From Arthrobacter sp. B2a2-09 (GTDB lineage Bacteria; Actinomycetota; Actinomycetes; Actinomycetales; Micrococcaceae), in NCBI RefSeq assembly GCF_027587375.1, contig NZ_JAMXIC010000005.1, positions 124,001 through 188,000 of the forward strand: a stretch of DNA of 64,000 nucleotides, in the 5' to 3' direction. Of the stretch, positions 1 to 9,760 are shown piece by piece (the first letter of the stretch is position 1; each line of letters opens with the position of its first letter). A program made the position numbers and the translations under genes. Under the pieces are notes generated by a model. The model did not search any database, was not told where the DNA came from, and saw only the letters and a list, made by a program, of their open reading frames with translations.

Positions 1-2
1 GC

Positions 3-857
3 ATCATTTTCGATGACTGGCAGCGGGCCACGGCGGAGCCGGAGGACGTCACATACAAGCACACCACGATCGGTGGGGTGCCGGGCATCCTCGTCACCCC
101 ACGAGGCAGCGACGCGTCCCAGATGCACATCTTCATGCACGGCGGCGGGTTCGCCCTCGGATCTTCGAGCAGCCACCGCAAACTAGCCGGACACCTCGCG
201 AAGGCCTGCGGAACGGCGAGCTTCGTCGCGGACTTCCGCCTCGCGCCCGAGCACAAGTTCCCGGCCCAGATCGAGGACGGCGTCAGCATCTACCGTGCCC
301 TCCTAGACCAAGGTCATCGCGCCGAGGACATCACGCCTGTCGGAGACAGCGCGGGAGGCAACCTCGCGATCAGCATCACGATGGAGCTCCCCTCGCTCGG
401 CCTTCCTCTCCCGGGGCAGGTCATCACCATGTCTCCGTGGCTGAACATGCACAACGACGGCGCCACGATTACGACGAACGATGCGACCGACTTCCTCATC
501 GCACGCGAGGGGCTCCAGGCCAACATCGAACGGTACATCGATGGTGCCACTGAACCCACGGACCCCCGGGCCAACCCCCTCTACGCCGACCTCACCGGTT
601 TTCCGAGGCTTTACATCTGCGCCGCCGACACCGAGTCTCTCTTCGACGACAGCGTGCGCGTGAACCGACTCGCTGCGGATGCCGGCGTGGACGTAACCTT
701 CTCGGTCGGCCATGGCATGCAGCACGTCTACCCGTTCCTCGCCGGCCGGCACCCCCGCGCCGACACTGAGATCCAGCTCATCGCCGAGTGGTACCGGTCC
801 GGCCGAGGCAACGCCGCCCTGGTCGATTCGGCGGCGTCATCCACTTCCCAGAACTGA
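3..857 (+). CDS. Alpha/beta hydrolase, HSL-type esterase (5' partial)
   Basis: The reading frame is already open at the first bases of the window, so the start codon lies outside. A GTG at 78 is in frame but sits inside the fold and is unlikely to be the start. The HGGGF oxyanion-hole motif is followed by the nucleophile elbow GDSAGG, then an Asp in the AADTESLFDD stretch and a His in GMQHVYPF, the order expected of hormone-sensitive-lipase family carboxylesterases. It precedes a Baeyer-Villiger monooxygenase by only 14 bases. Inference: it hydrolyses the ester or lactone the monooxygenase makes. Specificity cannot be read from the sequence. Confidence 0.85.
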   Translation: MIFDDWQRATAEPEDVTYKHTTIGGVPGILVTPRGSDASQMHIFMHGGGFALGSSSSHRKLAGHLAKACGTASFVADFRLAPEHKFPAQIEDGVSIYRALLDQGHRAEDITPVGDSAGGNLAISITMELPSLGLPLPGQVITMSPWLNMHNDGATITTNDATDFLIAREGLQANIERYIDGATEPTDPRANPLYADLTGFPRLYICAADTESLFDDSVRVNRLAADAGVDVTFSVGHGMQHVYPFLAGRHPRADTEIQLIAEWYRSGRGNAALVDSAASSTSQN

Positions 858-871
858 AAGGAAATACGAAC

Positions 872-2539
872 ATGTCCACTAGCGACAACAACGGCCGCCC
901 GCCCTACACGGCAGGGACTGACTACGACAGCATCATCATCGGGGCAGGCTTCTCCGGACTCGCGCTCCTCCACCACCTCAGGGGAATCGGGCAGCGCAGC
1001 CTGGTCGTGGACGCCCTGGACGGCATCGGCGGCACGTGGTGGGTCAACAACTACCCCGGAGTACGCACTGACAGCGAGTTCCAGTACTACTCCTTTTCGT
1101 TCTCCAAGGAAGTCCGCGACGAGTGGAACTGGACCGAGCGCTATCCCTCTGGCGCCGAAGTGCGCGAGTACTTGAACTTCGTGGCCGACAGGCTCGACCT
1201 CCGCAAGGACATCCGTCTGAACACCCGTGTGGCGGGTGCCAGATACGACGACGCCGCGAATGTCTGGACTGTCCAGTTCGAGGACGGCACCGCACTCACC
1301 GCGAAGTACCTCATCAGTGGCATGGGCGTGCTCTCTCAGCCGATCTGGCCGTCGATACCGGGGATCGAGAGCTTCAAGGGCGAGAAGTACCACACGGCCC
1401 GTTGGCCGCGCGAAGGCGTCGCGCTCGAAGGGAAGCGCGTCGGGATCATCGGCCTCGGGGCGTCGGGGATCCAGATCGTGCCCACCATTGCGCCGCAATG
1501 CGAGGAATTCTTCGTCTTCCAGCGGACGCCCAATTTCATCGTCGAGACGACCAATGACAAGGTTGACGGCGCACGCATGGCCGAGGTCCGCAGGGACTAC
1601 GACGAGATCTTCGCTCGCGCTGCTGCCCACCCGTTCGGCGTCGATATGGCCTACGCCGAGAAGAGCGCACTTGATGTGACCGTTGAGGAGCGCGACCGCA
1701 TCTTCGAGAGCAAATGGAATGAGGGCGGATTCCATTTCGCCAACGAGTGCTTCAACGACCTCGCCACAAACCACGAATCGAGCGAACTCGCGTCCGAGTT
1801 CATCCGCAAGAAGATCCGCGAGATCGTCAAGGATCCGGTGACGGCCGAGGCCCTGTGCCCAAACGACTACTCTTTCAACGGCAAACGGGTCCCGACGGGC
1901 CACGGCTACTACGCCACGTTCAACCGCGAGAACGTCCACCTGGTCGACGTCAAAGCGAACCAGATCACCGAGATCACGGAGCGCGGTGTCACGGTCGGCG
2001 ACACGGAGTATGAACTCGACGTCCTGATCTTCGCGACCGGCTTCGATGCCATGACCGGGACGCTGACATTCATCGACATCGTGGGTCGCGACGGTCTGGT
2101 GCTCCGGGACAAGTGGGCCAGGGGGATCCGCAGCAATCTGGGCATCTCGGTCAACGGATTCCCCAACTTCTTCATGTCCCTCGGCCCCACGACCCCATAC
2201 TCAAACCTACCCGTGCCGATCCAGCTCGGCGCACAATGGATCGCGCGCGCGATCGCCTTCGCTGAGAAGAACGGGATCGAACGCCTCGAGGCGACGCCGG
2301 AGTCGGAGGAATGGTGGGCCGCAGAGGTCGAACGTGCGGGCCGCGCGACCGTCATGTACTCCGAGGGTCTGAAGGCGAAGGCATGGTTCATGGGCGAGAA
2401 CGTCCAGGGCAAGCCAGCCGAGTTCCAGGTCTACATGGGCGGCGGAGGCGTGTACCAACAGTTCTGTCGCGAGGCCGAGGACACCGGGTACGCCAGCTTC
2501 CTTGCCCCCGCACTGGCGGTCGAGACCGCCGCCGTCTGA
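872..2539 (+). CDS. Type I Baeyer-Villiger monooxygenase (FAD, NADPH)
   Basis: 555 aa from the ATG at 872, chosen because GAAAGG lies about 10 bases upstream; a longer open frame back to 788 overlaps the hydrolase. Residues 24-29 are the FAD-binding GAGFSG. The family fingerprint FxGxxxHxxxWP appears as [12 protein letters not shown] near residues 168-179, and a second dinucleotide motif GLGASG lies near 193. The length matches cyclohexanone-monooxygenase-like enzymes, which insert oxygen next to a ketone to give an ester or lactone. With the upstream hydrolase and downstream SDR it suggests alcohol to ketone to lactone to hydroxy acid. The real ketone is unknown. Confidence 0.93.
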   Translation: MSTSDNNGRPPYTAGTDYDSIIIGAGFSGLALLHHLRGIGQRSLVVDALDGIGGTWWVNNYPGVRTDSEFQYYSFSFSKEVRDEWNWTERYPSGAEVREYLNFVADRLDLRKDIRLNTRVAGARYDDAANVWTVQFEDGTALTAKYLISGMGVLSQPIWPSIPGIESFKGEKYHTARWPREGVALEGKRVGIIGLGASGIQIVPTIAPQCEEFFVFQRTPNFIVETTNDKVDGARMAEVRRDYDEIFARAAAHPFGVDMAYAEKSALDVTVEERDRIFESKWNEGGFHFANECFNDLATNHESSELASEFIRKKIREIVKDPVTAEALCPNDYSFNGKRVPTGHGYYATFNRENVHLVDVKANQITEITERGVTVGDTEYELDVLIFATGFDAMTGTLTFIDIVGRDGLVLRDKWARGIRSNLGISVNGFPNFFMSLGPTTPYSNLPVPIQLGAQWIARAIAFAEKNGIERLEATPESEEWWAAEVERAGRATVMYSEGLKAKAWFMGENVQGKPAEFQVYMGGGGVYQQFCREAEDTGYASFLAPALAVETAAV

Positions 2540-2635
2540 TCCTTTCTGCGCCGCCAGGGACCATCCCTGGCGGCGAGCCGAGGGACGGCCAATCGATTCC
2601 AAAGAAATTCGATCCCCAGAGAATGGTGAGGGAAC

Positions 2636-3406
2636 ATGGGCAGACTGAGAGGCAAGATTGCAGTGATCACCGGTGCAGGGTCCGGAATGGGCCGCGTGAC
2701 ATCGGAGCTCTTCGCGCAGGAGGGCGCCACGGTCGCGGTGACCGACCTCAGCGTCGAGCGCGGGAAGGAGACCGTCGCGGTCATCGAAGAGGCGGGCGGT
2801 CGAGCGCAGTTCTGGCAGGTGGACGTTTCCCAAGAGGCTGGCGTCGCGCAGGTCTACCAGGAGATCGGTTGGGAATTCGGCACAGTGGACGTGCTGGTCA
2901 ACTGCGCCGGCATCATCGGGGTGGACAAACCGACCCATGAACTGTCCGAGGCCGAGTGGGACTCACTCTTCGATATCGACGTCAAAGGAGTCTTCTTTTC
3001 CACGAAGCACGCGCTTCCATACATGATCGCCCAAAATTCGGGGTCGATCGTCAATTTCTCCTCGATCTACGGGCTGACGGGAAATGACGAGTTCACGGCT
3101 TATCACGTGGCCAAGGGTGCGGTGACCATGATGACTAAGCAGGATGCGGCGACGTACGGAAAATACAATATCCGGGTCAATTCCGTGCATCCGAGCACGG
3201 TGCTCACCCCGCTGGTCGAGGGAATCGCCGAGACTTTTCCCGGCGGCCTCCGTGAATACGAGAAGGTGAACACCGCAAACCAGTCCATCAGGCGGCTCGG
3301 CCAGCCCTTGGACGTGGCCTACGGCGTACTGTATTTCGCCTCAGACGAGTCCTCCTGGGTCACCGGCGTGAACCTGCCCATTGATGGAGGGTTCATGGCC
3401 CGCTGA
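2636..3406 (+). CDS. SDR-family alcohol dehydrogenase
   Basis: 256 aa classical short-chain dehydrogenase. Residues 12-19 carry TGAGSGMG for NAD(P) binding, NCAG follows in the middle, and the catalytic pair is in YHVAK (Tyr about 156, Lys about 160) after a Ser-containing NFSSIYG stretch. An Asp after the second strand (VTDLS) fits NAD rather than NADP. AATGGTGAGGG lies just before the start. It is the third gene of the hydrolase/BVMO unit, 96 bases after the BVMO, and most likely oxidises the alcohol that becomes the BVMO's ketone substrate. The substrate is inferred from context only. Confidence 0.88.
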   Translation: MGRLRGKIAVITGAGSGMGRVTSELFAQEGATVAVTDLSVERGKETVAVIEEAGGRAQFWQVDVSQEAGVAQVYQEIGWEFGTVDVLVNCAGIIGVDKPTHELSEAEWDSLFDIDVKGVFFSTKHALPYMIAQNSGSIVNFSSIYGLTGNDEFTAYHVAKGAVTMMTKQDAATYGKYNIRVNSVHPSTVLTPLVEGIAETFPGGLREYEKVNTANQSIRRLGQPLDVAYGVLYFASDESSWVTGVNLPIDGGFMAR

Positions 3407-3417
3407 GACCTGTGAAA

Positions 3418-3431
3418 CGTTACCGGTAACG
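3418..3431. promoter_or_regulatory. Perfect 14-bp palindrome, possible operator
   Basis: CGTTACCGGTAACG is a perfect inverted repeat 11 bases after the SDR stop codon. Its size and symmetry suit a dimeric repressor, but it lies downstream of the plus-strand genes and upstream of a terminator, so no promoter is obviously controlled by it. Confidence 0.35.
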
Positions 3432-3470
3432 GCGCCTATTCGTTTTCAAACTAGTCCGGAGTTACGTGGG

Positions 3471-3517
3471 GTCTCGGCCCGGAGATCGATGAGTTTCCGG
3501 TCCGAGACACTCCTTTT
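3471..3517 (+). terminator. Intrinsic terminator of the BVMO operon
   Basis: Arms 3471-3484 and 3495-3508 pair over 14 positions with one mismatch around a 10-base loop. The right arm is followed after a few bases by CTCCTTTTG. It closes the hydrolase-BVMO-SDR unit. Confidence 0.75.
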
Positions 3518-3837
3518 GTGCTGTTCTTTGACTGCATAGCGAAGGCCAAGTTCATCGCGCAAGAAACCCGCGAGTACCCGCTGTACCAAAGCGATTATTG
3601 ATTTAGTTGCCTCCCAAAGCACCTCAACGTAGAAACTTCAGATCTCCAGGCCTTAGACCGGATGGGCGCTTCATCTTCCGCACCCCAGCGGTCCCGTAGT
3701 TCGCGTCGAGTCAGAACGTTTTCGTACTCGTCCGTAAATGGATTGGAGCTGCTTTTCCGCGAGATGTTCCTGGACCCTGGTTGCCCGGACTGCTACCGGC
3801 GCGGCGTTCCGTCCGGCCGTGCCGGCGTCGGAGGCCT
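3518..3837. other. Intergenic region, nothing recognised
   Basis: This 320-base gap lies between the BVMO-operon terminator and the convergent TetR stop codon. The short open frames here have no recognisable product, and I see no repeat or RNA gene. Confidence 0.5.
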
Positions 3838-4476
3838 TCACTGTATGAGCGCGCGCCCTGCGATGCGGCGGTACATGGCGTTGACGGCGCGTTCGAAAAC
3901 CGCCGGGTAGTCGATCCGACCGGGCAGGGCTACCCACTGGGCGCGGATGCCCTCGTTGAGTGCCAGCAGCTCAAGCATGAGCTGCTCGGCATCTTCGTCG
4001 CCGGAAATCTCCCCCCGGTCGATGCCACGCCGGAAGATGGGTGTCAGACCATCCAGGGCACCTTCAAGGTTTGCCGCGAGGCGGCCGGCGATGGGGTGGC
4101 CGTCCAGGAGCCCCGAGCCGCTCAACATCGCACGGAAATACACGTAGTCGGGCCGCTGGGCGGCTTCGCGAACTGCCTTGATGTACCAGTGAAGCAGGTC
4201 GCTGACGGTGTCGAGGTCCCCGATCTCGTGGAGCCCGTACGCCTGCTCGCGCCGCTCGACGATGGTGAGGAAGAGAGCGAGCTTCGTCGGGAAATGGTGG
4301 ATGAGCCCGGCGTCAGTCACGCCGGCGTCGCGGGCGATGTCCGCAATGCGGGTGGCGTCGTAGCCGCGATGGGCGAAACGGTGCACAGCGGCTGCAAGAA
4401 TCCGCTCCCGCCGTTCGTCGCCGCGGCGCTGTCTGCCGTCAACGGCCGGGGCTGCCCCATCCGCACCGGCCATCAT
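3838..4476 (-). CDS. TetR-family transcriptional regulator
   Basis: 212 aa. The N-terminal third is a TetR helix-turn-helix: RRERILAAAVHRFAHRGYD, then TRIADIARDAGVTDAGLIHH, ending in the typical FPTKLALF. The C-terminal ligand domain is divergent, as usual. The start ATG overlaps the stop of the GH3 gene (ATGA), so the two are co-transcribed. The likely target is the imperfect inverted repeat at 6275-6294 between this pair and the divergent MFS/phosphatase pair, making it a local regulator of glycoside use. The ligand is unknown. Confidence 0.85.
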   Translation of the reverse strand: MMAGADGAAPAVDGRQRRGDERRERILAAAVHRFAHRGYDATRIADIARDAGVTDAGLIHHFPTKLALFLTIVERREQAYGLHEIGDLDTVSDLLHWYIKAVREAAQRPDYVYFRAMLSGSGLLDGHPIAGRLAANLEGALDGLTPIFRRGIDRGEISGDEDAEQLMLELLALNEGIRAQWVALPGRIDYPAVFERAVNAMYRRIAGRALIQ

Positions 4477-6203
4477 GCCAGTTCCTGGCTCCGCCAGTGA
4501 AGGCCGTGGCCGAAGCGGAACAGCGGATTGTCCGTGTCGAAGGCGACGTCTTCCCGCGAGGCCTCAACCGCCGCCATCGTGCGCGGCAGGTCAAAGGGGA
4601 GCCTCCCCGGCACGTCGACCCGGCCCGACACCGCGTCCAGGAGCGCACGGTCCGGGACGCCGAAGGATCCCAGAAGTGCGTGTACGCGCCCGGGCAATCC
4701 GGTCAGGATCGCCGGGCGTTCGAGGAACACGTCGATGGCCGTCGGGACAAGATCACAGATCGCGCAGATCCGGGCGAACTCCTCGTCGGTGAATGCCAGC
4801 GATCCGCCGTGGAAGGCGCCCTCAAGGGCGTTCGCGGCCGGCTCGTACGGGGCGTCAATGCGGAGGATCGCCAGCTCCGCCTGCTCCGGCGACGGTACGC
4901 AGGTCGCGTAGTCGGCCAGGACGGCCGGATCGATGCCCTCCGCGTAGACCCGCGTCGCTTTTGTCAGCCCGAGGGGCTGCCCGGCGAGGGCGACAATGGA
5001 GGCGGCGCGGGCCCGTTCGGCGATCTCGACGTGCTCGCGCCCGCCGATGGCCCCGAGGCCGGGGGCGCTCACCCGCGGGGCGAACAGGCCGAGGCGCTCC
5101 TTCTCGCGAAGGAACCTGAGCACGGATTCCTCAAGGCGTTGTTCGCTGACGAGCCCGTCCTCGACGGCGCGGATGATCAGCCCGGGATCGTCCTCGCCGC
5201 CGAGCTGGTCGATCCCCGCGGCGAAGAGCCGGCCGACGCGTTCGACCGGGCTCAGGTCCAGAAGGCCCCATGAACGCACCGGCAGCTCGATCCCGAGCCT
5301 GGGCAGGCGCATTCCGGTGACGATGTTGAAGTCGGTGATGATGACGCCCTCGAAGCCGAGCCTTTCGCGGAGGATGCCGGTGATGAGCCCGCGTTGGAAG
5401 GCGAATCCGACGGCCTCGGCGTCGAGACCACGCGGGGCCGCGTATCCGGGCATCACGCGGGCGATGCCGAGGTCTACGGCCGCGGCGAACGGCGCCAGGT
5501 GCGCATCGAACCGCCCTCCCGGGTAGACGGTGTGTGCGCCGCGCTCGAAATGCGCGTCCTCGCCGCCTTGTTGCGGGCCACCACCGGAGAAATGTTTGAC
5601 GGTACAGGCAACGCCCCCGTCCGGCCCTTGCATGCCGCGGATATAGGCAGCCATCGTCAAGGTGGCGTGATCGGCGTCCTCGCCGAAGGTGCCGGCGACG
5701 CGCGCCCAGCGGGGCTCCGTGGCCAGGTCCGCCATCGGATGTAGGGCGACGTCGATGCCGGCTGCACGCAGCTCGCGCGCCATCATCGCCGCGGACTCCT
5801 CGACGAGTTCGGCGGAAAACATCGCAGCGAGACCGACCGGTTCGGGCATGGAGGTGAAGCCATCGCCGCTCAGTGCGGTGGCCGTGTTGCGCACGCGCCC
5901 GTGCCGCGGATCGGACAGGACGCTGACCGGGATACCGAGGCGGGACCCGGCAGCCCGTGCATCGATCGCGCCGCGCCAGTCGGCAAGGGCCCGCACGCCC
6001 GGGGCGTTCATTAAGGTCAGGTGGGAGATGGAGCGTTCAAGGAGCAGCTCGGTCGTAGGCGTGAACCCGAACGGCGATTCGGACGGCGTTCCCTCCCAGA
6101 GGGTGCCGTCCTCGCCGACGACGACACGGGCGACGCACAGCGCCCCGGCCTTCTCCGCCAGGGTCATCCTTGCCAGGAGGGATTCGATGTTCGGCACGGC
6201 CAT
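4473..6203 (-). CDS. Glycoside hydrolase family 3 (beta-glucosidase-like)
   Basis: 576 aa. The N-terminal domain has the GH3 markers KHFSGGGPQQGGEDAHF and GFEGVIITDFN; Asp about 291 in the latter aligns with the family nucleophile. A C-terminal GH3 domain follows, starting around the REHVEIAERARAASIVAL segment. There is no signal peptide, so the enzyme is probably cytoplasmic, acting on glycosides brought in by the divergently encoded MFS transporter. It is short for GH3 (often 600-850 aa). Whether it is a glucosidase, xylosidase or another exo-acting enzyme is not decided by the sequence. Confidence 0.85.
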   Translation of the reverse strand: MAVPNIESLLARMTLAEKAGALCVARVVVGEDGTLWEGTPSESPFGFTPTTELLLERSISHLTLMNAPGVRALADWRGAIDARAAGSRLGIPVSVLSDPRHGRVRNTATALSGDGFTSMPEPVGLAAMFSAELVEESAAMMARELRAAGIDVALHPMADLATEPRWARVAGTFGEDADHATLTMAAYIRGMQGPDGGVACTVKHFSGGGPQQGGEDAHFERGAHTVYPGGRFDAHLAPFAAAVDLGIARVMPGYAAPRGLDAEAVGFAFQRGLITGILRERLGFEGVIITDFNIVTGMRLPRLGIELPVRSWGLLDLSPVERVGRLFAAGIDQLGGEDDPGLIIRAVEDGLVSEQRLEESVLRFLREKERLGLFAPRVSAPGLGAIGGREHVEIAERARAASIVALAGQPLGLTKATRVYAEGIDPAVLADYATCVPSPEQAELAILRIDAPYEPAANALEGAFHGGSLAFTDEEFARICAICDLVPTAIDVFLERPAILTGLPGRVHALLGSFGVPDRALLDAVSGRVDVPGRLPFDLPRTMAAVEASREDVAFDTDNPLFRFGHGLHWRSQELA

Positions 6204-6274
6204 CCATTCGTTCTCGGTGCTTCCAGAGGTGTGATTTCAGGCTATACGCGGACAAGCCCCACCCTCCCCGAATT

Positions 6275-6294
6275 AACCTAGTCGTCACTAAGTT
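6275..6294. promoter_or_regulatory. Imperfect inverted repeat, candidate TetR operator
   Basis: AACCTAGT-cgtc-ACTAAGTT pairs at 7 of 8 positions. It lies in the promoter space between the divergent GH3/TetR and MFS/phosphatase operons, the expected place for the operator of the linked TetR protein. Confidence 0.5.
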
Positions 6295-6360
6295 TTATCT
6301 AGTTCGTTGATCCGGGCTGTTCAGATGGGCTCAACGACGAGTTCTATGAAAGGAACCCCG

Positions 6361-7680
6361 ATGGCTGTCCAAGCCTCACCAAGCCCCACTGCCCGCGTCC
6401 CGATGCGGAAGATCTACCTGCTCGCCCTGCTTGAGCTCGCCACGTTGGGCGCGCTCGTCACCCCCCTGGTGGTGTCCCTCTCGCTCAAAGTGCTTCAAAT
6501 CGTGCCGGCCTCCGGCAAGGAGTCGGCGCTCGGTCTGGTCACTGCCATCGGCGCCATCTGTGCGATGCTGGCCAACCCACTGTTTGGCGTCCTCTCAGAC
6601 CGTACCGCGGGCCGTTTCGGCCGCCGGCGGCCCTGGATCATCGGCGGGACAGTCGCGGGCCTCGGTGCCGCCCTCGTCATGGCCTTCGCAACAAATCTGC
6701 CGATCCTGATCATCGGGTGGGCCCTCTCCCAGATCGCCTACAACGCGACCCTCGCGGCGCTCTCCGCACTCCTCGCCGACCAGATTCCCGAGGCGCAGAG
6801 GGCCAAGGCCTCCGGCATCTTCGGCGCCTTCGGCTTCCTGGGCCTGGTGCCCGCCATGATCGTCGCCGCACTCTTCGCCACGCAGCTCTCGGTCGTCATC
6901 CTTGCCATGCCGGTGTTCGCAGTGGCGGTCGTCGCCGTCATCTGCATTTTCCTCAACGACCCACCCGCCGAGCGCAACACCATTCCGGCCCCCTCCCTGG
7001 GCGGCCTGCTCACGTCGTTCTTCTTCAACCCGCTGCGCGTGCGGATGTTCACTCTCGTGTGGATCCAGCGGTTCGCAATGCAGTTCGGCTACACCGTCAT
7101 CTCCACCTTCGGCCTCTTCTACCTCATGCTGCGCCTCAACATGGAACAATCCACAGCCGCAGCACTGACCTCCGTGGCGACGTTGGCCTCGGCCGCCCTC
7201 AACGTGCTCGCCGCCTTCGTCTGCGGCTACCTCGCCTCACGGCGCGGGCACTACGGACCGTTCATTGCCGGATCTGCCGTTCTGATGGCCGCCTCGCTGC
7301 TGCTGAAGGCGTTCACCGGCGACCTGGTGGTCTTCTGGGTCGCCACCGTCCTGGCAGGACTCGCGCTCGGCGTGTACTACGCCGTCGACCTGGCCTTGGC
7401 CATGCGCACACTGCCCACGGGCGAGGAAGGCAAATTCCTTGGAATCTTCAACATGGCCAAGACCTTGCCCCAATCCATCGCACCAGCACTGGCGCCCTTC
7501 GTCGTCCTGATCGGCGGCTCCGACCCGGTCGCCGGTGGCGACAAGAACTACGTCGCCCTCTACCTCGTGGCAGCCGGCGCGGTCCTGCTCTCGCTCGTCA
7601 TGCTCCCGGCACTAAGACCGGTGCTTGGACGGCGCAACAAGACCGAGAGCGTTGCGGCGATGGCCGAGGTGGCAGCATGA
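6361..7680 (+). CDS. MFS transporter, sugar/glycoside type
   Basis: 439 aa from the ATG at 6361, supported by GAAAGGA 6-12 bases upstream; an in-frame start at 6307 lacks a ribosome site. Twelve hydrophobic segments can be followed. The loop between TM2 and TM3 reads GVLSDRTAGRFGRRRPWIIGG in parts, resembling glycoside/sucrose-type permeases. It is divergent from the GH3 gene and overlaps the phosphatase gene by four bases. Inference: uptake of the oligosaccharide or glycoside cleaved by the GH3 enzyme. Confidence 0.82.
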   Translation: MAVQASPSPTARVPMRKIYLLALLELATLGALVTPLVVSLSLKVLQIVPASGKESALGLVTAIGAICAMLANPLFGVLSDRTAGRFGRRRPWIIGGTVAGLGAALVMAFATNLPILIIGWALSQIAYNATLAALSALLADQIPEAQRAKASGIFGAFGFLGLVPAMIVAALFATQLSVVILAMPVFAVAVVAVICIFLNDPPAERNTIPAPSLGGLLTSFFFNPLRVRMFTLVWIQRFAMQFGYTVISTFGLFYLMLRLNMEQSTAAALTSVATLASAALNVLAAFVCGYLASRRGHYGPFIAGSAVLMAASLLLKAFTGDLVVFWVATVLAGLALGVYYAVDLALAMRTLPTGEEGKFLGIFNMAKTLPQSIAPALAPFVVLIGGSDPVAGGDKNYVALYLVAAGAVLLSLVMLPALRPVLGRRNKTESVAAMAEVAA

Positions 7681-8408
7681 CACCGGCCACGCTCGATGGT
7701 CTGGTCAACTTCCGCGACGTTGGCGGCATGCCGGCCACGGCCGGGACCATCCGCCGCGGCGTGCTCTATCGCTCAGAATCGGTATCCTCGCTCAGCAGGG
7801 ACGGCCGCTCCGAGCTCGCCGCCAGTGGAATCGGCACCGTCGTGGACTTCCGCAGCGAGATCGAGGTTGCACGGATGCCCGGCATCGCACCCGACTCGAG
7901 CCGCCCCGTCCTGGTCAAGATGCCACTCCTCAACGGAGCCATGCCCACCTCGCTGGCCGATCTGCCGAGCCTGGACGGAATCTACCGCCAGCTCATCCAG
8001 GAAAGTGGCGCCATCTTCGCCCGTCTCGCCTCAATCGTCGCAACGGGCGGGGAAGGCGTGCTCGTTCACTGCACAGCCGGAAAGGACCGCACGGGCATGG
8101 GCATCGCGCTCCTGCTGCTCGCCGTCGGCGCCGACCGTGACGCAGTCCTCGCCGACTACACCCTGTCAACGCAAAACCTCTCCGGACCCTGGAGCAAGCG
8201 GATGCTCGAGGGCGCCCTCAGCATGGGCCTCGAGGTCACCCCGGAGGTGGAGGAACTCGTCCACGGAACCTCGGCCGAAGCCCTCACCGCAGCCCTCACC
8301 CTGGCCGAAAACAGGTTTGGCAGCGTCTCCGGATACCTCCTCGCCCACGGCCTCACCAACGACGACCTCTCAGGCCTGCGAGCTAGACTCCTCGAGGGCG
8401 GCGCCTGA
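7677..8408 (+). CDS. Tyrosine-protein phosphatase (DSP-PTPase type)
   Basis: 243 aa starting at an ATGA overlap with the MFS stop. It has the NFRDVGG entry motif of the Tyr_phosphatase_3 group near residue 11 and the phosphate-binding loop HCTAGKDRTG with the catalytic Cys about 132. An Asp-containing loop upstream could be the acid. Such proteins act on phosphotyrosine, phosphoinositides or sugar phosphates. Its translational coupling to a sugar permease makes a sugar-phosphate substrate, or control of the transporter, worth considering. The longer open frame upstream is only a shadow of the MFS gene. Confidence 0.85.
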   Translation: MTPATLDGLVNFRDVGGMPATAGTIRRGVLYRSESVSSLSRDGRSELAASGIGTVVDFRSEIEVARMPGIAPDSSRPVLVKMPLLNGAMPTSLADLPSLDGIYRQLIQESGAIFARLASIVATGGEGVLVHCTAGKDRTGMGIALLLLAVGADRDAVLADYTLSTQNLSGPWSKRMLEGALSMGLEVTPEVEELVHGTSAEALTAALTLAENRFGSVSGYLLAHGLTNDDLSGLRARLLEGGA

Positions 8409-8980
8409 GCGGGGGACCGTCAGGACCATCGATCCACACCCCCGGCCGCTGCGCTCGCTCGCGGACATGAAAGCATCCACCCGGGGCAATGGGCCACGGC
8501 ACCGCCTTCCAGGAGGCACCACCCCCATTGCCCCCCACCCCCTATGGCTTCCATGCCCTGCGGCCGGCCCCGATCTGCCACGGTCCCTCCCACCACTAGG
8601 CCGGAACACAACAACACATCAAAACCGGCGCATTCAGGCCACTACGACGGCCCGGAGGACGTTGGCCGGAGGGATATTCACACGTTCACCAGCCGCCCCC
8701 AGACAGGCCCAAAACCGCCAAACCGGACTGTGAAAGAACCGCCATTTTAGTTGAAAGTCACACCGACACGCAGTGGGGTGGGTGCGCTGAAACATTGCGC
8801 CGAAACCGCCCTCCGCCGAAGCCTGGTCCCATCGAATCCGGTGCACCTTCGATAGCCTCGGCAGCGAAACAGATTCATCAGGGAATGTGAATCGAAGCGA
8901 TAGGTGGCCGGCTTTTCGCGGCCGCTACATCACCCCTGGTGTTCGTTTGACGATCTCTCACCGGACAGGGGAGAACTCGA
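8409..8980. other. Intergenic region, nothing recognised
   Basis: About 570 bases between the phosphatase stop and the convergent hexapeptide-protein stop. Several short open frames are compositional. A weak GTGGCCG/CGGCCGC stem near 8903-8925 could help termination. No RNA gene or repeat seen. Confidence 0.45.
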
Positions 8981-9577
8981 CTAATCTTCGAGGATCTGAT
9001 CGTCTCTGTGTGCGCCGTAGAACTCGGACTGTCGACGCATGAGCTCGTCCATGGACGTTCCTCGGTCGACGCCGTAGACCGTGCCCACGAAGTCGAGTTC
9101 GCGCTGCACTGCCCCGATGTCATCGTGTCTGTCCGGGGGCAGGATGCGCGCAGGGGTGCCGACCGCGATCCAGCCGATCGGCACGATCTCGCCCGGCGCG
9201 ACCGTGGTGTTGACTTGGACCACACCGTGGATGCGGATCTCGGCGCCGGCACCGATCCGGCTTCCGGGGAACAGGGCGGCGCCCGTTGCGATGAAGGCAC
9301 CGTTTTCGATCACGCTGCCGTTCACGTGAGCGTTGGGCCCGACCATCACTGAAGATCCCACCAGTGCGGGGTGACCTTCACGGCCTCGAATCAGGGCGTG
9401 TTCCATCACCACGGTGTTCTCGCCGATGCGGACCCGACCGTCCTCAGCGGTCAGGACGGCGCTGTGCAGCACCCGGGTACCTGCCCCGATGTGGACGTCT
9501 CCGACAACGACGGCCGATGGTGCGACGTAGGCGGACGGGTCTACTGATGGTTCCACACCGCGATGACTCAACAACAT
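8981..9577 (-). CDS. Gamma-carbonic-anhydrase-like hexapeptide-repeat protein
   Basis: 198 aa. Left-handed beta-helix hexapeptide turns run from about residue 20 to 140 (VAPSAVVVGDVHIGAG, IGENTVVMEH, GSVIENGAFIATG, SRIGAGAEIRI), followed by a C-terminal helix, the layout of the gamma-CA/YrdA/PaaY group. In gamma carbonic anhydrases three His bind zinc. Here His60 and His84 are present, but the position usually written GH just before the second turn reads GPNAH, so one ligand may be missing. It stands alone. A transferase or metal-binding scaffold role is equally possible. Confidence 0.72.
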   Translation of the reverse strand: MLLSHRGVEPSVDPSAYVAPSAVVVGDVHIGAGTRVLHSAVLTAEDGRVRIGENTVVMEHALIRGREGHPALVGSSVMVGPNAHVNGSVIENGAFIATGAALFPGSRIGAGAEIRIHGVVQVNTTVAPGEIVPIGWIAVGTPARILPPDRHDDIGAVQRELDFVGTVYGVDRGTSMDELMRRQSEFYGAHRDDQILED

Positions 9578-9760
9578 GGCTAGCCCTCCAATCGGGGACA
9601 GTCTAGACGACTTGCGCCGCCCGTAAGCCGATCCTTTACCGGACGCCAGCGCGTTGGAGCCTTTCGGATGCTTGCCTGGTGTGCGCCTACAAGGCGATGG
9701 GCGTAGCCAGCTCTACGTCGCGCGCTGAAAGGCAGCGCTTTTTCAGTTCACCATGTTCAA

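Noticed and set aside
728..1939. Long minus-strand open frame opposite the BVMO gene
   Set aside because: It is antisense to a clear Baeyer-Villiger monooxygenase and has no recognisable motif; high-GC shadow.
6717..8408. Apparent 563-aa phosphatase fusion
   Set aside because: The upstream half is a shadow of the MFS gene; the ATGA-coupled start at 7677 gives a normal phosphatase.
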